The notes beneath the pieces were generated by a model, which had not been told where the DNA came from, ran no database searches, and saw only the letters and a program-made list of their open reading frames with translations. From contig BNZQ01000021.1 in the NCBI GenBank assembly GCA_026001225.1, forward strand, positions 1 through 33,442: DNA of 33,442 nucleotides. Direction: 5' to 3'. The position numbers were made by a program, and so were the translations under genes. Below, one piece after another: positions 27,201-30,789 of the stretch. The stretch is from Clostridia bacterium (GTDB lineage: Bacteria; Bacillota; Clostridia; Christensenellales; DUVY01). How positions within the stretch are numbered: position 1 is the first letter of the stretch; every line of letters begins with the position of its first letter.

Positions 27201-27836
27201 AACTTCTCTACGGATGCGGTGACGGGGAATATCACGTTGACGGCAGGATGGGAGAATACAACGGCGGTCTATACGGTGACCGTGACGGGCGGGACGGGCT
27301 CCGGTATCTATGCGGACGGCACGGACGTGACGGCGCAGCTGTCGGTTCCGACGGGGCAACGGTTCACGGTTTGGACGGCGACGGGGATTGCGGTCTCCGC
27401 GTTGACCGACAACGGCGACGGCAGCTACACCTTTACCTTGAACGGCGCGGACGTAACCTTGACCGCCGCGTATGCCGCAATTCCGGCCTACACGGTGACG
27501 TTCGATACGGACGGAGATTCGCAGGCGCCCGCCGCCCAAACGGTATACGAGAACGAATACGTCGTCTATGTCGCCAATCCGGCTAAGGACGGCTATCGGT
27601 TCCTCGGATGGTTTGCGGCCGGGGCCGCGACGGAATGGAACTTCTCGACGGACGCGGTGACGGAGAATATCACGTTGACGGCGCGGTGGGAAAAGGTCGG
27701 CGCGTCCGGCGGGATTTGGGCGATAGCCGATTACGATTGGCTGCCGTGGAGCGGCGGCGGGTTGTTGCTCGGTATCGTCGTCGTGATCGCCTATCATGCG
27801 GCGAGCCGGAAACGCAAAGCCGCGAATCGGGGGTAA
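9255..27836 (+). CDS. giant modular surface protein (6,193 aa), GLUG / Ig-like / InlB-repeat adhesin
   Basis: The ATG at 9255 follows GAGGAG at 9238-9243; the TTG at 9246 is too close to that site. Residues 15-34 are a hydrophobic signal segment, with likely cleavage near V-A-A-A (45-48). Then: six GLUG-rich modules (58 to about 3635) built from V-G-G-L-I-G/N-C-T-V-x-G repeats that fold as a beta-solenoid; nine related domains of about 100 residues (to 4545); one cadherin-like beta-sandwich domain (about 4546-4646); ten Big_3-like Ig domains (about 4647-5489); five InlB-type B-repeats alternating with four divergent units (5490-6147); and a tail with L-P-W-S-G (6163-6167), a hydrophobic helix and R-K-R-K. 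This is the layout of an exported, wall- or membrane-held fibrous adhesin. I see no enzyme domain. Six bases downstream is the YjbR-like gene, so they form an operon. What it binds cannot be told from sequence. The frame is open throughout, so it is not a pseudogene. Confidence 0.93.
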   Translation: MENGRVAGKGKRTKILVACLAVILCAAFAFVARLNAPERFDAPWVAAADDVVDDNILGEGTAAKPFLLSKTQHMLALQGLYNVATTGVAYDGYAAYFVDLPSQALADVREAIRAPGAVFGMTASVVVTMTSTDMTVTAAQANGFQIGASAYPFAGVFDGGNKTLTVAQSTAANIGGVFGYTAGTQANPAVVKNLTVAGSLTCTTATVIGGLIGQASGYTTADNVTVAATVAKTGATNLAYIGGIIGTGTGPADVTTVKDCTVSGNITTTAATVAATRTGGVIGRSIGTTTVDRATVPAGTVIAAYFYAGGIIGDDNIATNVTTVQNCTVNGTVQVTNTGYIGGLIYSSAASALTVKGNTVGGTVAGTPAAGVPYTAGLIAQFNYENNTAAAAVEISGNTVSAAIKGTTYAAGLISTANIYGLARVFTISNNTVSSAITVTGTPTGGLIANLNGGTVNLSGNTFSGTITGGTTYVGACIGQAPAVAAPGALALQIDGFTMTAAAQIAGTSYVGGVIGGSAADVNSLIKITNGKVFGRITGTGTNVAGLAGLVQAKLELLHNTVNTPTALGGTNYVAGLVGHLNYTSAAFTVTVSDNEVTGGGISATGTNVGGLFGAITSLDGKTINIDNARVSADVITSNATVSTGNGGSFAGGFIGYHAYGSTVNITNSTFSGAVKAAGSAVGGIVGYVFGNNATYHSVFNLDNVTVSAASVIEGQYYAGGIFGYTYRYNDFTLNDTYAMGTLSRTGTAATYGFGGVFGAFYHAGNTVAISGKTSKVTLPVVNGATTINPVIGSAPASLPVTYRVRYTPSISNRTPVLDVQDGANNFNANIQNITGAGFDILRVANPTPSLQPASLRVKIGLPGYVSQEFGVDKGAYYDLNLGAVSFTPQTEYEDISGRGTAGNPFLLSHPMHFIALQQVYAGTTVANTPGSSQNYVQYLELFTENTASGTAAEQQSRIKGAGVRFALKNDIDLSAYNAAAPSAGLVYPTYTGVSFVGSLDGRSKTVKTDTALFPTLTGTAAVPIQIQDLTIDAAISASAAAGALANTSAGYVSAENCTVKGSIANTARTGGFIATASGPGIQITQSKSEAAIVCTGTGTQEIGGFIGLYTGADITATILTIADSAFSGTIQSAGNSAGGFIGYVASGGVVLTRCTAGGGIEAANYAGGLIGLNAGAAVSDTRINDCTVGQTATVVASTASAGGAVGYVAGRVYFNGITVRAAVSGKNPGGGDDVGGLVGTINDANALVELSGAADVRVSVDAIVSVNRGELVGRRAAGVFRLHVSYDIGGDTSVLYRLYNGSAALPAGSLSDITPTGLNIVLSQSAINYTEYSLCLYKYTAAEVTKSLVARDGGSIVGYALNLGAVALPVTSMIRGLGTEVSPFILAAPEHLTALQQVFAGTVGGGANDPDSYYSFLALFIELSGDYATKRNIVIAADTRFTLSADVDLTTLQGSAQWSLVPFTGIGTSAAPFRGVLDGGGHKITFNINNADTANAYVALFKYASGTTTYHAAIKNLKVDAVIRNTIAAPHTAVLVGTLPAAGFLDISNTEVNGTITIQTAGTAAGRVGGFVADNLGTLTVSDSKFTGSILSDMVSASHYVGGIVGYSAAAANTVRISGVTVEMTARVIDSGAFGGLIGYATNTGVGHLELLNGTVTIKNDALESKIGLESKTNTGGILGYTNSPNSVIDGFTVTVYATAGGSYIGGIVGQTIAAAANLQIKNGTVDGFLRALSYVGGVAGALAGTYTAANITVRTDLKATAGSAANVFVGGAVGQSSAAGTLDTVVFDAAVSLSGNYAGGLVGYHSAGALTIRSCAVKKNLTVSGNYVGGIAGLSAGAALTVTDTTVSGGVTGINYVGGMVGSSEYSLILDNAAGTGDVVGTSNVGGLAGRKIGYQLDVRTYFSHGRVSGATNWADLIGNNGTAAGYFVTFYYTYTSAQSPLVVNSYLNGALNATYFAAAAATDGPITYQYPAGVIDIKSRSMFFGKPGYNSLDKPTATGGVFHLTLGEITLPPLPDSMGAISGNGGQSSPFTLRHPIHLIALQQIIAGTATVNSMDDYNIYIPLFTDITGDTAAKRAAITAAGKIFAIGENIDMAAFGASASGKNYPVFTGLGSAAASSFKGSLDGQGYTVKYTIDAPSTNQTGLIRWANAGSEQIFKDIKLEGSVRGASEVGALIANAANKLTLVNVTSTVAATGTSYVGGLIGRTTAEISADGLNVNASVTATAQYAGGVAGHTSYAGAFTVNNSTVKGAISSTSPGNPAAVGGVLGYGSAAGVFSFDRLTTDLDITASGHTVGGAVGGFANVAVQLTVTNGNLNARILLRTLGSNYYYYGGVVGYVGTAIASLTVTDTAIGGSIKGRAYVGGVWGGGTAAAATLTRVTVNASVYAETTYAGGLIGYAQGTTLNIENCTVNGTVQANGGQVGGLAGRCDTATVTTASLTVNGNVQGGSSYTGGLVGYLYRSNLTVSGVTQINGIVTGTAYVGGLVGQFVNGNSGNYTLSISGAVTVASVTGTSNTSRTIGSVQYASLYVNLNFAYISDVAAMSIFLYNGETTQITTNLTTSTPGSIVYSIRAAGTVNIDSYMFRFISPGYATLRKPVRNGMTYTFDFGALDIQGTGMAYTITGLGTEASPFILTSPLHLLAMQQIYNDGSGTATAASSLYLALFVDKPGLTRAEVIAAGTYWKLNANIDMTAWKADPDSANYPAFLRIGDNASTHAFSGNFDGNGKTVTLNAAATAVGYGMFGYVVSSQSLTIANLTLKSTFSSTTNTAGALIGTLSANLTLGGIQADVTVGGGTYSIGGLIGSVSGGVTLNVQNSSVKVNITTTGYYIGGIAGINSGTVSTEDTTVNGSIVSNYSIGGIVGRNEAAGTVNTKTTTVTADLKSTNAGSGTNIGTGGVIGYNLGAATLETTKYKGAITVVYFGGGLIGRTNSAVTIRNCETEAKITATAHYAGGAIGYSSGVLDLDGFKTPAGAAVVIKGNQYVGGVVGYITVAATVKNVTLTVDLTGSGGFLGGIAGRCMAHTFTDITVSGSITGAGSYTGGVAGHIGAVGTITRAAVSANVYSSGSYVGGIAGYYGAANQITNIEDCAVSGNVTGATQVGGAVGNNPGHLVVRGLKVTGRVSGSSSIGGIVGQQARSNYTNYISLSLYGYFEIGGVAGASSTNSIIGYHANGALTFYMTYNAENNAVYSQLFNSTATVAHTNDYQTPVGHITFAGAGSRNLYANYYFLFDAVGFKRMTVPLFVGSVMNLDLTLPYEADLASVYIEGTGTASDPFKISTPIHLIALQQIFNYVGGAPTTAAAQSMNGWTPYARLFKDIGTVDPAMIRAQVIGYTNDPRYFRIDGNIDMKAWNMAAESKDYPYFYGIGLNNANFFTGVIDGNGKTITLDISGAKQYYGLIGFARDTQISNLTVDGQVISTGSYVGGFIGYFQQGALKLTKCVSKAYVKGTSYVSNLVGYMAASATDSKIDECRVEADHFSTSNYAGFMAGAVAASAYLEIRGGYVMGNSYYPTGAAAPSYSGGLVGRNYADANLKITILWKKDFPQNPTIEVWGLVTYNETGTDLKKHTLANTPAAPDWEISFHMEAANSTVKLSSFTVRFGGADDPIRRIRIDNRFNLDLGVVAAKESPSLTIITRERTLAAGQTTTPLLPFIKPTPDATDPNAFIYIDPGDFLSNEIVVSFSGDNVMGDLANGFHVDASAKGGTFVIKVTVTPAQGVQGPFVAFDETFLLTVYPNPDDIPTVNAASEYTLSLAERNKLDLGDVRNIAPVPGVSAPIVSGSTFLPTDYAVQYTYKQVDENGALVTDDDHPDGFDITSHILYLSEKGGVFNLTVRISSLYFQDVVGTTALTVHPFAGTPPAVSGSGQYETTLGVGETRVDLSQIIPVNPNSYNVPGAFTTVYTVTARNGDPFLDDDANPAGVTGDIFHADKTGGTYTGTVTFYSNYFDPVTQSFTLTVNPNAAPKPSLTQDTALYVLQPKNNAVLLSGVLDKYISGGGYNGTLYEISYDVLGRLNGGNLEALAAGEEFNGYSLITSYGGGVYRIQVTVSSEFFDDLVFTLTLTVLPTDQSPTVSPDTGTLTLTPTQIQIDVQSIIQIRNNGFTANDYKVEYLINGVSLGDDTIVGVSPKGGVLIVTVRFTSPDGYFPTYDNTFTLNILPFSSNTPSVSGFQSEVVLPARDFTVDLLSLLTLNDGDFANLYSISFVLTDIAGVDVDETGGLLTVPLTGGSCKVTVVLHALYGHFDNIMFGPYTLVIRPNPNTPDIVKSLNPYTLGAADETSVNLRTVFAIANGAYDPDDYTVTFYVDTVLNAAGVIDGIDPETFTGASYTVRIVFASAYFVGYEHTETLTVHAFSPQTPYLEDPSGAANVTYEYELPLKTDAVRIEDVIRVNDGAYFNRYTYAIVFKSGDAYTGFTNGVLTVPYAGGTYVFTITYTADNGEFAAYGEDFTLVVLPCSAAKPGVGANALEHAFGKTETDFDLNGLLVLDNGAYAASDYNYKIYVGGVQQSTVGRVSVDTQTDYKIVISSVYFDDIEAPLSVLLKYWRSDDTTITGIDVAYGSDTASAAQNADVVYSVLLNTEIRTFTVTPTGAHGGATVTVTGAAGGAVTFGPTELKRTISIRVLAENGVDERIYYLTLEIDPVVGITIDALSVQRTYELNEDISYTNLEAYKLLGSGTKVALAGTAYSVTTDFDKTAAGTYTVTVALTGTAFTQTYQVTVNPAPTVQDLLIDTSGVKTTYAVGDTLNLTGLLVKAYMSDHSLRDLTSGDYMVDDSAYDGTVAGPYTITVTAGAKSATFTVTVVSLNVTLADIIVDSGNVKKVYTVGDTLDLSGLAVTAIMSDMTTSVLAQGADGYTVENDYDGTVAGTYTVTIKAGAGAVSKTFSVEVREVAAIDDLIIDTSGVKKIYEVGDTLVTTGVAVKALRSDGTIVLLDSSKYNVNWSNVDMNTADIYEVTVTAGTVTATFNIMVKAVVIVVNLEADATGVKTSYALTETLDLSGLVVRITKSDGSTATLSESVGGSDGYEIDDRAFDASAAGTYDILVTYASLTSRFSVTVVPDMPLLPVGLTLDYSTMKLIYKIGEALDYTGLAVTIQYADGSGKVLSEAEYGINSAAYDNTRAGTYMLNVQVGNLSGSFNVIVIGVMEIQLDTTGIQLVYSIGESLNMSGLLVEALYSDFSVVTLGTGEYNVDQSAFNNTAAGTYPVTVTYTVGTGPSAKTFTRTYSVVVIPDASAPTVANLLLDYSAIRLIYDLSDSFDPTGLVVKAVYGDGSVVTLNASDYKLDDGLFDSTAEGTCTIWVRAYGFDVSFPVVVLDQNNPPATPIPVALLVDDGAVKKTYKFGESFDPLGLDVTLLTSDGVRTPLTAAEYILDDSAFQANAAGNYTIKITVDALTESFVVTVLPAPYAVDLVVNTASAKLNYLPGESLETGGLGVFAVMSDSSVVRLTTEYNVAGSAFDNTTAGSYTIRISYASFTFDYDVTVLFVQAYTVTFDTDGGSQAPAAQTVSENGYVVYVANPVKNGYRFLGWFATAGATAEWNFSTDTVTGNITLTARWENAAAVHTVTVTGGTGSGVYADGSAVTVRLSVPAGQRFTAWTATGIAVSALTDNGDGNYTFTLNGADVTLTAAYAAIPSYTVTFDTDGGSQAPTSQTVYENEYVVYVANPVKNGYRFLGWFATAGATAEWDFSTDAVTGNITLTARWENAAAVHTVTVTGGTGSGVYADGSAVTVRLSVPAGQRFTAWTATGIAVSALTDNGDGNYTFTLNGADVTLTAAYAAIPAYTVTFDTDGGSQAPTSQTVYENEYVVYVANPTRSGYRFLGWFAAAGATAEWDFSTDAVTGNITLTARWENAAAVHTVTVTGGTGSGIYADGTDVTARLSVPTGQRFTAWTATGIAVSALTDNGDGSYTFTLNGADVTLTAAYAAIPSYTVTFDTDGGSQAPAAQTVYENEYVVYVANPVKNGYRFLGWFAAAGAVTEWNFSTDAVTGNITLTAGWENTTAVYTVTVTGGTGSGIYADGTDVTAQLSVPTGQRFTVWTATGIAVSALTDNGDGSYTFTLNGADVTLTAAYAAIPAYTVTFDTDGDSQAPAAQTVYENEYVVYVANPAKDGYRFLGWFAAGAATEWNFSTDAVTENITLTARWEKVGASGGIWAIADYDWLPWSGGGLLLGIVVVIAYHAASRKRKAANRG
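9426..20110 (+). repeat. six GLUG-rich beta-solenoid super-modules
   Basis: Each module opens with a header of the form G-x-G-T-x(3)-P-F-x-L-x(3)-x-H-x(2)-A-(L/M)-Q-x-(L/V/I)-(Y/F/I). The headers start at residues 58, 898, 1377, 2026, 2628 and 3272. From the second module on, a segment of N-I-D-M-x-A / F-x-G-x-L-D-G-x-G-x-T-V type follows, then many GLUG repeats, and modules close with a G-Y-x(3)-x-K-P type linker. Module lengths differ (840, 479, 649, 602, 644 and about 363 residues) because the number of GLUG repeats differs. Confidence 0.85.
20157..22890 (+). repeat. nine related beta-sandwich-like domains of about 100 aa
   Basis: Units begin with a P-x-V-x(5)-Y-x-L-x-L-like strand (for example IPTVNAASEYTLSL, NTPSVSGFQSEVVL, NTPDIVKSLNPYTL) and end in a hydrophobic strand with L-T-V-x-P. 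Middle parts share N-x-G-x-(Y/F)-x(4)-Y-x-(V/I) and G-G-x-(Y/L)-x-V-x-V. I do not recognise the family; they look like Ig or cadherin-type folds and are probably spacers. A single cadherin-like domain follows at 22891-23190. Confidence 0.6.
23191..25720 (+). repeat. ten Big_3-like Ig domains
   Basis: Ten units of about 80-88 residues with the pattern L-x-(I/V)-D-T-S-G-V-K-x-x-Y-x-V-G-D-T-L-x-L-x-G-L-x-V, then Y-x-(V/I)-D-x-S-x-(Y/F)-D, then A-G-T-Y-T-(V/I)-T-V. This is the bacterial Ig-like group 3 signature common in surface proteins of Firmicutes. The units have diverged from each other, unlike the InlB array that follows. Confidence 0.85.
25728..27697 (+). repeat. InlB-type repeat array, exact 441-bp period, 4 full copies plus one half
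   Basis: The GTGACGTTCGA motif recurs at 25731, 26172, 26613, 27054 and 27495, each exactly 441 bases (147 codons) apart. Each unit has one Listeria-Bacteroides/InlB B-repeat (Y-T-V-T-F-D-T-D-G-G-S to F-L-G-W-F and T-A-R-W) and one divergent B-repeat (T-V-T-G-G-T-G-S-G to L-T-A-A-Y). About 240 bases of the first two units (25921-26161 and 26362-26602) look identical, silent sites included. The last copy is a lone B-repeat. Confidence 0.95.
27741..27836 (+). other. LPWSG cell-wall sorting-like tail
   Basis: The C-terminus reads L-P-W-S-G, a short hydrophobic helix (about residues 6168-6183) and S-R-K-R-K. This is the order of a sortase signal, with Ser in place of Thr. The motif is unusually close to the helix, so simple membrane anchoring is possible. 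No sortase gene is in the window. Confidence 0.55.
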
Positions 27837-27842
27837 ATTGTT

Positions 27843-29264
27843 ATGGATTTTGTGAAGTATATACCGTACGCGCTCTTTATCTTGGCCGGCTTGGCGGTTG
27901 GGATTCTCCTGACGCAAGCCCTTTCTCTCTTGTTCCGAAAACGCCGGAGAACAACCGCGGCCGACGCGGGCGGGGCCGGAGCGGCGGCGGGGGCAAGCGT
28001 TTTTCCGCCCGTTCCCGTCGGGGAAGCCATCGCGGCGGAGAGTCCGTCGCCCGCGCCCAACCTTGAACCAGGGCCTGCGCCCGAGCCCGAGAGGACAGTC
28101 GTTGCGGACGAATCGCCCGCGCCCGTGCCCGTGCCCGAGTCGGAAAAGCCGGCCCGCTTGTTTACGTTATCGCGCGAGGACGTTTTTGACCACGCGGAAG
28201 ATATGAATAATGACCGCGTCCGCTTTCCCGTTCCCGCCAACATTAAGGAAAAGACGCACGCCAAGCTCCCCGATTATTTGCGTTGCGGAGAGCGGTGTTT
28301 CGGTTTAATGTACGAACGTGACGATTTGGTCTTCAGCTTTATTTTGCGCATGGACGCGGAGCTTGCCAAAACGGTCTCCGAACGGCATCCGATCAAGCGG
28401 TCGAAATTTCCCGGCGGCGATAACTGGTATAAGCTGGTCATAGACGCATCCTACAAGAGCAAGCGCGGGGTCTATAAGCTTTTGGACGAGTGCTATGAGT
28501 ATGTGTGGCGGAAATATTACGAGGGCAAGGATGCCGACGCCGACGCGCCGGAGGCGCGGATAGAGCAGGCTCAAATCGAGGCCGACGCCGCGCGCAACGC
28601 GGGTTTAAGCGACGAGGACGCCGTCGCCGCCGAGAAAGCGTACCGCGCGGCTTTGGCTAAGTACAAGGCCGAGCATTTTTCGGATTTCAAAATTACGCGC
28701 AAGGAAATCATCGCCGATACGCGCGCGGCGCGATTGAAAGGCGTGGCCGCCGCCGAGCGGGACGATCGTCCGTACCTGCCCGCTTCCTTAAATTGTAAGG
28801 GGAGGACGTACGCGATGCTTTACGAAAAGGACGGCGCGGTCAGCATGACGGTGCGAATCTCGGACGCTTACGCCGAGACGCTCGCGGAGACGCACCCGGA
28901 GGTGCGCCGCGCGCGGTGGCCGAAGGTGCGCAATTGGTACATCGTGCCCGTGGACGGCGCGTTCCCCGGCAAGGACGCCGTTTACGAAGTTCTGAATAGC
29001 GGAATCACATTCGTCTCCGCCGACGCTCCCGCGTCGGTCGGCGTTCCGCATCCCGCCGCGAAACCTGTCGGGACGCGGAAACCGGCCGTCGAAACGGCGG
29101 AGCCCTTGGCGGCTAAATCCGCGCCGTCGCCTTCGAAGCCGGCTCCGGCTGCGGCTCGCTCCAAATCGGCCCGCAGTTCGCCGGTGAAAAAACTCGATCG
29201 AGATGCCATCAAGCGGGCGATTGCCGAGCATGCGGCCGCCAAACAGCAATCCTGGCGCGAGTAA
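27843..29264 (+). CDS. membrane-anchored protein with two YjbR/MmcQ-like domains (473 aa)
   Basis: Starts six bases after the giant gene's stop, with a G-rich ribosome site overlapping that gene's end, so it is co-transcribed. One transmembrane helix (residues about 8-31) is followed by R-K-R-R-R; by the positive-inside rule the rest is cytoplasmic. A Pro/Ala/Glu linker (54-104) leads to two related domains at about 142-222 and 312-392. Each has a (M/L)-Y-E-(R/K)-D strand, a (S/T)-x-R-H-P or E-T-H-P segment, N-W-Y and a final V-Y-x-(L/V)-L helix, matching the YjbR/MmcQ double-wing family, normally a free single-domain protein of about 115 residues. A charged helical region (228-305) separates them; the C-terminus is Ala/Pro/Lys-rich. 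The biochemical role of YjbR-like proteins is not settled. Tandem copies on a membrane anchor beside a giant adhesin are unusual to my knowledge. The domain call rests on pattern recognition. Confidence 0.8.
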   Translation: MDFVKYIPYALFILAGLAVGILLTQALSLLFRKRRRTTAADAGGAGAAAGASVFPPVPVGEAIAAESPSPAPNLEPGPAPEPERTVVADESPAPVPVPESEKPARLFTLSREDVFDHAEDMNNDRVRFPVPANIKEKTHAKLPDYLRCGERCFGLMYERDDLVFSFILRMDAELAKTVSERHPIKRSKFPGGDNWYKLVIDASYKSKRGVYKLLDECYEYVWRKYYEGKDADADAPEARIEQAQIEADAARNAGLSDEDAVAAEKAYRAALAKYKAEHFSDFKITRKEIIADTRAARLKGVAAAERDDRPYLPASLNCKGRTYAMLYEKDGAVSMTVRISDAYAETLAETHPEVRRARWPKVRNWYIVPVDGAFPGKDAVYEVLNSGITFVSADAPASVGVPHPAAKPVGTRKPAVETAEPLAAKSAPSPSKPAPAAARSKSARSSPVKKLDRDAIKRAIAEHAAAKQQSWRE

Positions 29265-29299
29265 GTCATCCCGCTTTTTTTGAACGATGTCTTTTTTGT

Positions 29300-30448
29300 A
29301 CCTATGCACATACATAACGCTTGCTTGCCCGACGTGCCGGATTTGGCGAAGCTGCGATCCAATAAAAAAGCCATGCGCGGCAGGTATCCGAAATCCTCTA
29401 AAAGGGCGAACAGCGGGAAGAAGATCGCCATAGGCGGCAGCATAACCGACACGACGACGGCGACGGTGTGAAAGATACCGCCGATCAGCACGTCCGCGAG
29501 AATCGGTTGAGGTTTGAGCCATCCGTACGCCGCCGTTTCAACTTTCTCAAACAGCGAAGCCAAGGCTTTCGACGGATAATTCGCGCCCGCGATCGTGATC
29601 CATAAGAGAATCCCTACAAACCCCAGCATGATCGGCACGCCGAACACTTTAGAGGTCAGAATTTTGTCGATTTTGCGATCGCGCGCGAAAGGGTGGGCCT
29701 TGCGGTATGTAGTGACTAACGGCGCGATCTCTTCGGCCCGGCGCACATAACCGTCTAAAGAGCCGTCTTTCTCTTTGTCCTCGTCATAAGCGCAAGGTTC
29801 CGTTTGAGGTTGCCGCTCCGTTTCCAACTCCCGTTTCAACGTCTCCGCCAACGCGCGTATGCTCTTTTTAGAGTGCGCGTCGGTGGCGATCACGGGGATT
29901 CGCAGGATTTCCGACAGTTTTCCGCAGTCGATTTTTATTCCCTTTTTTTCGGCCTCGTCGCTCAAATTCAAACAAAGTACGACTTTGGAGGGGAACCGCA
30001 AAATCTGTAACAGTAAAATCAAATTGCGCTCTAAAGCGCACGCGTCGGCGACAAGGACGACAAGATCGGCGCGGCCGCCGACGATCGTGTCCCGCGCGAT
30101 ATTTTCTTCCGCGGAGCCGCCCTGCAAGGTCATCGTGCCGGGAAGATCGACGATATCGGCCGCCGGGCCGGAAAGACGCGCGGGGCGGCGGGCGGTTTCC
30201 ACGGTTTTGCCCGTCCAGTTTCCGGTGTGTTGCCGCGCGCCGGTGAGAGCGTTAAAGATCGTGCTTTTCCCGACGTTCGGGTTGCCCGCAAGGGCGATTA
30301 AAGCGCTTCGATTCGCTTTGAACCTGTCAACGGCCGGCGTCGTTTCCCCGTCTGACGCTTGCTCCGCGCTCTGTTCCGACCAAACGCGATTTTTTGTATT
30401 CACAAAAAATCGGTCGGACTTCAATCGGTTGAAATTCTTTCTGCTCAT
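29300..30448 (-). pseudogene. feoB: ferrous iron transporter FeoB, truncated (N-terminal ~383 residues only)
   Basis: FeoB imports Fe2+ through the membrane using a cytoplasmic G domain. Seen here: G1 motif G-N-P-N-V-G-K-S (residues 55-62), G2-region T-G-N-W-T-G-K-T, G3 D-L-P-G-T (101-105), N-L-S-D in the G4 position, a linker, and the first membrane helices with the L-P-R-M-A-F-L-L-D-R segment, reaching K-Q-A-L-C-M-C-I-G (residue 383). In relatives this continues F-G-C-N and several hundred more membrane residues. Here it turns into T-K-K-T-S-F-K-K-S-G, unlike FeoB, and stays open by chance to 28982 through the antisense of the YjbR-like gene. The rest of FeoB is nowhere in the window. The start overlaps the feoA stop (TAATG). 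Without the gate and later helices it should not transport iron, unless the break is an assembly fault. Confidence 0.85.
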
Positions 30449-30723
30449 TATGAATTGCGCTTTTCCGTTGCAATTTTAATGCCGCCGCTCGTACTCTTCC
30501 GCAAAGCGACGACCGCGCCGCGTATCTCAAACGCGGTCAGGTTCCCTCCCAAGGAGCGGAACAGCGCGACGACCGGCGTCCCCACGACAAAACCGTATTC
30601 GGTCATGCGCCGCGCCTCGAAGCCGTTCAAATGTACGCCGCTGATCCGCGCCGGCGTTTTGAGAGGCAATTCGGCGAGCGTCGGTTCAGCCGTATGCAGA
30701 GGTAAGGATTGGAGTTTGCCCAT
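30448..30723 (-). CDS. feoA: FeoA, small SH3-like partner of FeoB (91 aa)
   Basis: FeoA is a small cytoplasmic protein with an SH3-like fold that supports FeoB-driven ferrous iron uptake. The core (from P-T-L-A-E-L-P to the end) shows A-R-I-S-G-V, the helix around E-A-R-R-M-T-E-Y-G-F-V-V-G-T, and E-I-R-G-A-V-V-A-L-R-K, all typical. Its stop TAA shares a base with the feoB ATG, so they are one operon. The start is uncertain: 30723 gives the more usual length, while 30759 would add 12 residues; neither has a clear ribosome site. The upstream region is shared with the divergent metallophosphoesterase. No iron-regulator operator was recognised. Confidence 0.85.
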   Translation of the reverse strand: MGKLQSLPLHTAEPTLAELPLKTPARISGVHLNGFEARRMTEYGFVVGTPVVALFRSLGGNLTAFEIRGAVVALRKSTSGGIKIATEKRNS

Positions 30724-30773
30724 ATGGCAATATATGAAGAAAGGTTTTTTTTCGTGCATTCAATCACGAAATA

Positions 30774-30782
30774 TGGTATACT
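30774..30782 (+). promoter_or_regulatory. extended -10 promoter, predicting a leaderless mRNA
   Basis: TGGTATACT (TGn plus a 5/6 -10 box) ends 7 bases before the ATG at 30790, so transcription would begin at about the start codon. The -35 region is poor, as is common for extended -10 promoters. Confidence 0.55.
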
Positions 30783-30789
30783 ATTTCCT

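Noticed and set aside
24768..27917. 1,049-codon open frame on the minus strand opposite the InlB and Ig repeats
   Set aside because: Arg-rich, low-complexity product with no family pattern. It exists because the codons used in the sense repeats give few stops on the other strand.
28788..29522. Minus-strand frame of 244 codons across the feoB breakpoint
   Set aside because: Different frame from feoB, Arg-rich, no domain; a shadow of the YjbR-like gene and feoB.
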